From: Amphiura filiformis | Lineage: Eukaryota; Echinodermata; Ophiuroidea; Amphilepidida; Amphiuridae | Length of the DNA stretch: 64,000 nt | Direction: 5' to 3' | Assembly: GCF_039555335.1 (NCBI RefSeq) | Contig: NC_092639.1 | Coordinates: 35,135,293 to 35,199,292, forward strand | Part shown: positions 57,226-64,000 of the stretch, piece by piece | Position numbering within the stretch: the first letter of the stretch is position 1 | Layout: each line of letters opens with the position of its first letter | The notes under the pieces: model-generated | Databases searched by the model: none | What the model saw: the letters and a program-made list of their open reading frames with translations, nothing else | What the model was told of the DNA's origin: nothing | Translations under genes and position numbers: made by a program

Positions 57226-57385
57226 TTTGGGCATTCCTTAGGGGTTTTTATTTTTACATGTAATAGCTGCCTTCTGCACTGGTTAGGGGTTTAATAGGGT
57301 TAGGGTTATAATACTGTACTTCCACAAGGCACTGGCAGCTATAACATGTAAGAATAAAAAACCCTAAAAGTAAAGAAACGCCAAA
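57226..57385. mobile_element. Palindromic MITE
   Basis: TTAGGGGTTTTTATTTTTAC and ATGTAATAGCTGCC at the left pair with GGCAGCTATAACATGTAAGA and ATAAAAAACCCTAA at the right. Weaker pairing extends outward through TTTGGGCATTCC and the opposing GAAACGCCAAA. Confidence 0.8.
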
Positions 57386-57420
57386 TATTGCCTATAGTTA
57401 CACATTTTCTTTCATTAACA

Positions 57421-58093
57421 TTAAAGGCCCTTTCAGTGATTTCACAGGAACATTGAAAAAATGGAAATTTGTCAGAGTTGCTTAGAAATAAAGAATAAGT
57501 CTACAGAATTTCATTAAACCACTTTTCCCTGAATACATCGACAAATTAGTCAAAAACAGAAGTTTTAGAAAGGTTTTCTACTTCAATTCAGATCGACTCG
57601 AGAAAATCGAGATTTTCAGTACAGTGCGCCACCAATCGACTGGAAAAACTTCCTAGTCCAGTGTTTCTAACACGGGGAAGTAGAGTCTAAATTGATTTAA
57701 AACAGACGCTTAATTTTTGTAGTAGAAAACAAAATAAGCAATTAAAGGTCACCGAGGCAAACTAACGGTCAATTCATATATGAAAAACAGTTAAAATTGT
57801 GTATTTTGTTTAAAATAGTAGCTACTGATGTAATAAGTAGTAGAAACAATACGCAACGCGTGTTGGTACGTGGAGAGTGAGCTTCTTTCGATCTCGAGTC
57901 GGACTTTTTGTACTGTCAGTATCAAAAGTCCAGAATCATGCAAATGCTTTATTTTGTCTAAAATACACGGCTTTCGACCGAACCACTAGCAGGCTATGTT
58001 AGCACATCTATGCCAATTACAAAGGTACCAAAATCTGAATTTTGATGATTTTTACGATCATCCGGATGAGCAAATCACTGAATGGGCCTTTAA
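57421..58093. mobile_element. MITE with TTAAAGGCCC termini
   Basis: TTAAAGGCCCTTTCAGTGAT at the left is mirrored by ATCACTGAATGGGCCTTTAA at the right, giving 673 bp. The interior contains no transposase-like frame. Confidence 0.8.
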
Positions 58094-58493
58094 ATAAAAA
58101 AAGTAAAACAACATACCATGTGCTAAGGTTTCTTCAAAAAGTGTGTTTAAGATCCTGAGACAGGGCAAAAATTACTATCCAAACTTGAACTGCAATAAAT
58201 CACCATCACCAGCAGCACAGCAGCACTGCAGCAGCTGATTTCCTTGTTTACTTTTTCACGTGGTTGACCTTTGCACTGTGACATAATTAAACCGGTTTAT
58301 TGGCACAAATTACGTAATTAAACTCAATTAAATAACCACCAAAACACACACTTTACACAAAATAAATAAGTAATGTAACGAAATAATTGTCTATAATTAA
58401 CGATTTATGTACTTAAAATACCTATATGCATTATCTTTCACTTGCCATATCCTGATTAATCCGGGTTAACGAATGGGTTTGCCATAACTTAAA

Positions 58494-58521
58494 ATGGCGG
58501 ACATCACGGCGGTGAATCTCG
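58494..58521 (+). CDS. Candidate first coding exon (MADITAVNL) of an unidentified gene
   Basis: AAAATGGCGGAC, which resembles both a good initiation context and a YY1-type TSS motif, begins MADITAVNL plus one base. A strong donor GTAAGAAAG follows. An acceptor at the right edge (TTATGTTTTCAG, exon from 63957) is in matching phase and reads GSNLWSPFKELYITV. The family is not recognised. The joined product begins MADITAVNLGSNLWSPFKEL. Evidence is signal-based, with no homology. Confidence 0.45.
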
Positions 58522-58742
58522 GTAAGAAAGAACGTTTTGTTAAATCAGATTTTAACGATGAACGCTGTAAACTGTTAATTGTGTTTAGTCTTAAGTATTT
58601 TTTTTAATGTATCTCCACATCTATGGATCATTTACATTCAATAAAGAGGTCTGTATACGATGATATTTGTGTACCGAAATTCAAATGATGGGTGACAGTT
58701 GTTGAATTCGGCAGACATGCATGCATTTAATATGCATATGCA

Positions 58743-61145
58743 TGGGATCTGGATCTGGATCTGGATCTGGATATTTGTGTCGGTAGAACACCTCCTAAAA
58801 AAGGCAACATCACCAACTTCTTGCTGCTAAGTGGATGGACGCGGCAACTAATTTAATTTAATTTCTGAATCGCTTTCTTGAAGCTGGCCAGGGTTGGTGC
58901 CTCAACAACTTTTTCTGGTAAACTGTTCCATTCAGGTATGGTTGTTGGAAAAAAGGTGTCCCCGTATCGTCTGGTTTTGTATCTAATCTGGGTGAATTTT
59001 TGTTTGTGCCCTCTTGTTGCCCTAGTCTGGTGCTTGATGTGGTATGATGAATCTATATCTACCAGGCCATTTTTGATCTTGTAGAACATGATGTTACGTT
59101 GGATTTGACGCCTAGTCTGCAAAGACTTCCATTCCAGTTCTGTGAGAATTCTGGTCATTGTCCCTCTTCCCTGCTGTATTCCCTCTTGCAAAATCTGGCA
59201 GCTTGCTTTTGCACTCTTTCTAATCTGTTGGAGTTTGTTTGAATCTTTGTATCCCATGCAGAGGCGGCGTATTCTAACAATGGCCGCACGAGCGTTGAAT
59301 AAGCAGTTGTTTTAACATCTTCTGTACACCCCCATAGGTTGCGTCTCACTAGCCCCAAGACACGCTATGCTTTCTTACAGGTTTCCAAGATGTGATCTCC
59401 CCAGGTCAAAGTGTTGTTGAAGGTAACACCGAGGTATGGATGTGTAGTTACGCTCTCAAGTGTCTGTCCACAGAAGTTGTAGCTGTGTTGTGGGGGGTTT
59501 CTCATCCCAATGGTCATGGTAACACATTTCTTTGGGTTAAAAGACATTAACCAGGTGTTCTGCCACTCTTCCAGTGTATGAAGATCTTCTTGAAGGATGG
59601 AGGATTTATTACCATTCTTAACCGGAGCATACAACAAACAATCATCTGCAAACAATCGAACTTCCGCGAGACAGCTTTGCTGGCAGATCGTTAATGTAGA
59701 ATAAGAAACCTATTGGCCCAAACACTGTACCCTGGGGTACTCCGGACATCACCTTGGCTGGATCAGATGCCACTCCATCAATGATGACCCGCTGTGTTCT
59801 TCCTGTCAAGAAGTCTTTCACCCAGTCAGCTATCTGCCCTGACATCCCATAGAAGCGGAGTTTATGGACAAGTCTTCGGTGTGGTACCCTGTCAAACGCT
59901 TTGGTGAAGTCAAGCACCGCTGCATCGACGACATTACCCTGGTCCAGCTCCTTTGCGATACCATTCACGGTTAAGACAAGCTGCGTCTCAGTGGATCGTC
60001 TCTGTCTGAAACCATGCTGATTATTATTCAAGATGGAGTTGATCTCAGCGTGCTTCATCACATGACTGGCGACAATGTGCTCCAAAACTTTGCAGATCAC
60101 AACCGTCAAAGACACTGGCCTGTAGTTGGAAGCATCAGTTTTCTTCCCTTTTTTAAAAACTGGCGTGACATTTGCTTCTTTCCACATAGTTGGAATTTGC
60201 CCGGTATTAATAGAAGTCTGATAAATGTCCGTGAGAAACGGTGAAATGCTGTCAGCCGTCATTTTCAAAAACCACGGCGGTATCTCATCGGGGCCTTGGG
60301 CCTTAGATGCATTCAGATTTTTGAGTTGCTTTACCACCCCATTGTTGTCGATGACCAGAGGCGAGATCTCTTCATAAGGACTTTCTCCAAGATCAGGTAG
60401 TTCATCAGAATTTTCCGAGGTAAACACGCTAGCAAACTGGTTGTTCAAGATGTCCGCCTTGGTTCTACTGTCGCTAATAATGACACCATCTTTTTCCAAG
60501 TCAGCTACACCCAGATCCTCGCGCCTGAGATTTTTCACGTAGTTCCAGAAAACCTTGGGATTTTCCTTAAGCGCTTCACCCAGTGTGTCCCTAATGTAGT
60601 TCATCTTGGAAACTCTAAGACTGTGGTGAACCTCCTTTCTCATGGAGTTATATTTGTCCCAATCTGATTTCCTGCGGAAGTCTTTGCAATGTTATAAAGT
60701 CTCTGTTTTCTTCTGCACTGACGTCTCAGCGTTCTACTAAACCAAGGTAAGTTATAGCGGTCGATGACTGCTTATGAGGGACATAGTCGCCCATGATCTG
60801 AAGGACTTTCTCGTGGAATTTTGTCCACTTTTCTTCCACACCAAAACCAGCCGTTTCACCACTATACTCTGGTAAAAAGTCTTGAAGACAGTTCTGTATC
60901 TGTTCCCAATCAGCCTTGTCTCTGAGGTAGACCTTCCTTTTAACTTTCCTTTTTCTAGTCGGTGTAATGTTGATGTCCACAATCACAATAAAATGATCCG
61001 CAACTCCATCAACCACCGCTGTCTTGAAAATTGATGTATGATACACAATGTCATGATAGTCCGAATAATCTAGCCCTAGAACTCTGGCCACAGTATCCGT
61101 TTTTACTTCTACTAGGGCCAGAGGCACTTACATTGAAAAATGTGT
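58743..61145 (-). mobile_element. 5'-truncated non-LTR retrotransposon (Jockey/CR1 group LINE)
   Basis: The minus-strand order is a remnant of the endonuclease domain and linker (61127-60726), the reverse transcriptase (60643-59365), a thumb/C-terminal region ending FKKAIQKLN at 58853, and a short 3' UTR. The element ends in a GGATCT/AGATCC microsatellite at 58747-58772, which looks like its 3' tail. The 5' endonuclease part is missing beyond about 61145. It lies within the intron of the candidate gene starting at 58494, in antisense orientation. Confidence 0.9.
58853..61127 (-). pseudogene. LINE ORF2-like polyprotein: endonuclease remnant and reverse transcriptase
   Basis: RT motifs in order include LNASKAQGPDEIP, FKKGKKTDASNYRPVSLT, NNNQHGFRQRRSTETQL, DAAVLDFTKAFDRVPHRR (motif A), SGVPQGTVFGPIGFLFYIND (motif B) and FADDCLLYAPV (motif C), so the catalytic Asp residues are kept. 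After it come MSFNPKKC, HPYLGVTF, LLEYAASAWD and WNSLPEKVVEAPTLASFKKA. The upstream block HFIVIVDINITP with KVYLRDKADWEQIQ is the end of the endonuclease and linker. Breaks: a stop near 60726 with a frame change before 60643, a frameshift at about 59642-59655 just before FADD, a TAG after TCKKA at about 59365, and another frame change at about 59155. The copy cannot make an intact protein. Confidence 0.88.
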
Positions 61146-61543
61146 TGAACATGCTTGAACGATCCAGTACAAGCATTTGATGCTTGATCGAACCAATACA
61201 AATCGGACCGAAATGAATGTGTGTCAGGTCGCTAATTAATAAACATGATAAAACCCACTGGCACTTGAGAACACACAATCGCCTGTCATTTCTAAAGATG
61301 CATTTATACTCAATCACTTTTGCAGAAAACTGAATCACACGCATATAGTGTACTAAATCGCCAATCTGCCATCGTATTGACGTATTTGCATGCTGAGCAT
61401 GCGCATGATTTGCTGTTTTTCAAAAGCGACACGTAGGCCTATATTTGACACCCTCTGTCGGTCAACGTTCACTGAAATTACACACATAAGTTGAGTAACC
61501 CATGTAAAATGAGTATAAACACAGCTTTACAGACAATGACTAA
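61146..61543. other. No gene seen
   Basis: Intergenic or intronic AT-rich DNA between the LINE 5' truncation point and the next MITE. Confidence 0.5.
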
Positions 61544-61889
61544 TTAAAGGAGTATTTCGTGATCCTAGCATCCTCTTTTTATGACATTTTTCAGTACATA
61601 TCCACGAAAAAAGCATATTCCCAAAATTTCAGTTGATTCCGATTTTGCGTTTGCGAGTTATGCATGATTATGTGTATTACACTGCTCCATAGACAATACG
61701 TTGTAATTTCGTTCTGGCGCACCAGAACGAAATTCAAATTTCACGATATCTTTGCTAAACGAATCAATCTGCAAGAAATATTTTGTACATAAACATTATG
61801 TAGCCAGAGTATTCCAGTGATATAAAAATCTCAACTTTTTAAAAGAAAAGTGGGGGGATGAGGCTGTGGATCACGAAGTGCCCTTTTAA
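61544..61889 (+). mobile_element. 345-bp MITE family, full copy
   Basis: TTAAAGGAGTATTTCGTGAT to GATCACGAAGTGCCCTTTTA, with intact GTTCTGGCGCACCAGAAC centre. It is the best-preserved copy together with 49021-49366. Confidence 0.87.
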
Positions 61890-63956
61890 GTAATCTACAG
61901 GCACAAAAGGCTGTGTTTATGTACCGTTACTCGGCCAAACATGGCAGAGTCCTGGGGCAGAGTAGGTCCCAACGCAACGTTATATACCGTTTCAACAAGG
62001 AAAGAGATACGAAAAGCGAATGTCTAGAATAATCAGTCCCAGAACAAAATATCAATTTCTGACATGATCGTGTTCTGGGTCTGAACTGTTTCCATATGAA
62101 AACTTCATGGCAAATTGGACAAAAGAAGCACATGGTTCTACTTGACAGCTTTTTAATCCCTATTCATGTTACGTGAATCACGCTATTGTGGACCATCCTT
62201 CTGATACTTGTTGAGTGTTTGGACAAGCGGAACAGTCTTTTGTCTACCTCTCTGTTTGTAAACAGACGAGGAGGTCAAAATTGTCATTCTCGCCAAATAG
62301 GAAAGACAGCGTAATAGTACGGCACTACTTGCATGACACCATGGCGACAATAGCGCGAGATACCCTATAATTTGGTTCACCTCAAGTTTGGAAGGAAGTG
62401 ACGTACATGTGCGTATTTCGTTGGCCTTTAGAAGCAGTGAATCGCGCGCGTCAAGTTAATCACACAAACTGTATAAATTAAGTGAAACCCAGATTTGCCG
62501 ACAGATAACCAGAAATTCACTGCAGGTTATCCGTCGGACACCCACACTTTTTTCACCTTCATGCAGTATAAAAATGATTTAATCCCGACTCCCGATATTT
62601 TATTAAGCTTACAAAAAATCACATTGCTTTCCAGTTCTGTCTAGTCTTTGTACCCCTCAAAGCTTTGAAGTTTCAAACCACCACATCCCCACATATTTAG
62701 TTAAGGCTTGAGTGTGCGCTGTGTGGCCTTCTTTCAGTCCAAACTAGTACTGTGGCTTTGTGGGCGCAGTAGCGGCACCTGTGATGATGATGAGGCTTTG
62801 ACATCAGCCAAACATTTTAGAATCAAGATTATGATTTGTGTCTTTTCTTTTATTTTGAGTACTTATTAGGAAGGGTGAAAATAAGAGAGCTTGAACCAGG
62901 GGCCATTTTGGCAAAAAAAAGTGGGCCCCTTGTTCACCAAGGTTTGGAAGAACCAGGGGCCATTTCCAATTACCAAGGGGCCAATAAAAATAAAGATGTG
63001 CTGGATGAGTTAAATAAGCACTATTTGCTTGTAATTTGATATTTTTGGTTCACTATCCAGGGGGCCAGATTTGTGAGAAAAGTGTCCCCTGGTCAACTAA
63101 AATCGAGATGGAACCAGTTGTCATTTCAGAGTGTCTGTGGGCCAAACGGCTCCCGTCTCCCACTTAATTTCACCCCTGCTTATTAGTAGTTATGATATTT
63201 TATTAAATCCCAATTTTGGCGGATATATACGGATTACCAAAAGCTCTGGCGGACGACCAGATTTCATGATCTGGTCATCCGCCGGATAACCTGATTTTTT
63301 TTCTCAATTTGTACACTGATTAATAAACTATTATAGTTTATTAGTTTTTTATTTTAGCAACATTTAAAAAATGTACATTATTTAAAAAAACCAATATATA
63401 ATAGTATCCCTCCCCTCTGGCTCAATGGAATATCCCCGATTAGACCGTCTGCCCCAGAAATTTAAGGAAACCCGTCACACCGCCATGTGATTTATTCATC
63501 ACTTCAGTTTACTTGTTTTATATTGTTGTTACTTGTTAGGCTAAAAAAAAATAATGCTATGTCTCAAAGTCCATGGCAGTTTCAAAAACAAATGCGGAAT
63601 GAGGTATTTTTAAAGATTTTAATTTTTTTTTAAAGATTTTTTGAAACAAAATTTTGAATTAAGATGTCATTTTCGAGTGTTCGAAAGTACACAGCATAAA
63701 ATTATGATTGATTTACACATTTGAAGTACCATACAAATATCAACCTAATCAATGCAAGTATCGAATCAAGTAAATTTACTTCCAAATTTGTCTCAGAATT
63801 TCATGATGTTACGACAAAAAACTACAAAGAAAAATGAATTTGCTGTTTCAGCTGACATGGACGTGCTAAGAAAAACGAACTACGCGCATGTGCTTTGAGA
63901 CATAACCATTTTTTAAGCCTAATTGATATTGTTTTAAAACCCTTTTATGTTTTCAG
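61890..63956. other. No gene seen; degenerate repeats
   Basis: It includes repeated AACCAGGGGCCATTT words (62895 and 62951) and a hairpin GACCAGATTTCATGATCTGGTC (about 63255-63277). No supportable exon was found. If the candidate gene is real, this is part of its first intron. Confidence 0.5.
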
Positions 63957-64000
63957 GTTCCAATTTATGGAGTCCATTCAAGGAACTATACATCACTGTC
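63957..64000 (+). CDS. Candidate second exon, cut by the window edge
   Basis: The acceptor CCTTTTATGTTTTCAG precedes GTTCCAATTTATGGAGTCCA. In the phase left by the exon at 58494-58521 the 44 bases read GSNLWSPFKELYITV with no stop. The other frames are also open over this short stretch, so phase match is supportive but not decisive. Protein family not recognised. Confidence 0.42.

Overview
This window is eukaryotic nuclear DNA from an animal. It is AT-rich and intron-rich and is dominated by transposable elements, palindromic MITE-like repeats and minisatellites. A vertebrate-type (light-insensitive, repressor class) cryptochrome, a DIRS element with RPKRF/DLSDAY-type reverse transcriptase, and several tRNA-derived or LINE relics together suggest a marine invertebrate deuterostome such as an echinoderm or hemichordate. 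That placement is an inference from gene and repeat style; no species marker was seen.

Layout. 1-2.9 kb: non-coding DNA with local duplications and a tRNA-derived SINE. 2.95-10.03 kb: a decayed but structurally complete DIRS-type tyrosine-recombinase retrotransposon, with inverted terminal repeats, an internal complementary region and gag-like, RT, RNase H and recombinase remnants. 14.55-28.76 kb (+): nine 3' coding exons of an animal cryptochrome. The N-terminal photolyase-domain exons were not found and probably lie upstream of the window. One cryptochrome intron carries a 1.5-kb minisatellite with a 32-bp unit, and others carry MITEs. The cryptochrome tail shows two overlapping open frames, which may be a frameshift. 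30-46.8 kb: no convincing gene. This stretch is a graveyard of palindromic elements, including two copies of a ~670-bp palindrome, an ~870-bp palindrome, a ~945-bp palindrome with a tRNA-like sequence in each arm, and a solo LTR with a 4-bp target duplication inside another MITE. 46.8-47.46 kb (-): an intact 220-residue hotdog-fold acyl-CoA thioesterase-like gene with a probable mitochondrial presequence. 49.4-55.0 kb: a large minisatellite with a 44-bp self-complementary unit, interrupted by a 5'-truncated L2/CR1-like LINE tail. 58.49 kb (+): a candidate first coding exon whose phase matches an acceptor and open exon at the extreme right edge. The putative intron between them holds a broken, 5'-truncated LINE on the minus strand.

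How the genes relate. The cryptochrome and the thioesterase have no visible functional link; this is ordinary animal gene spacing. I see no operon, CRISPR array, defence island or clearly new multigene system. The most unusual content is structural: the DIRS architecture, the density of long palindromes, the palindrome with two tRNA-like cores, the long self-complementary minisatellite, and the double-frame cryptochrome tail.
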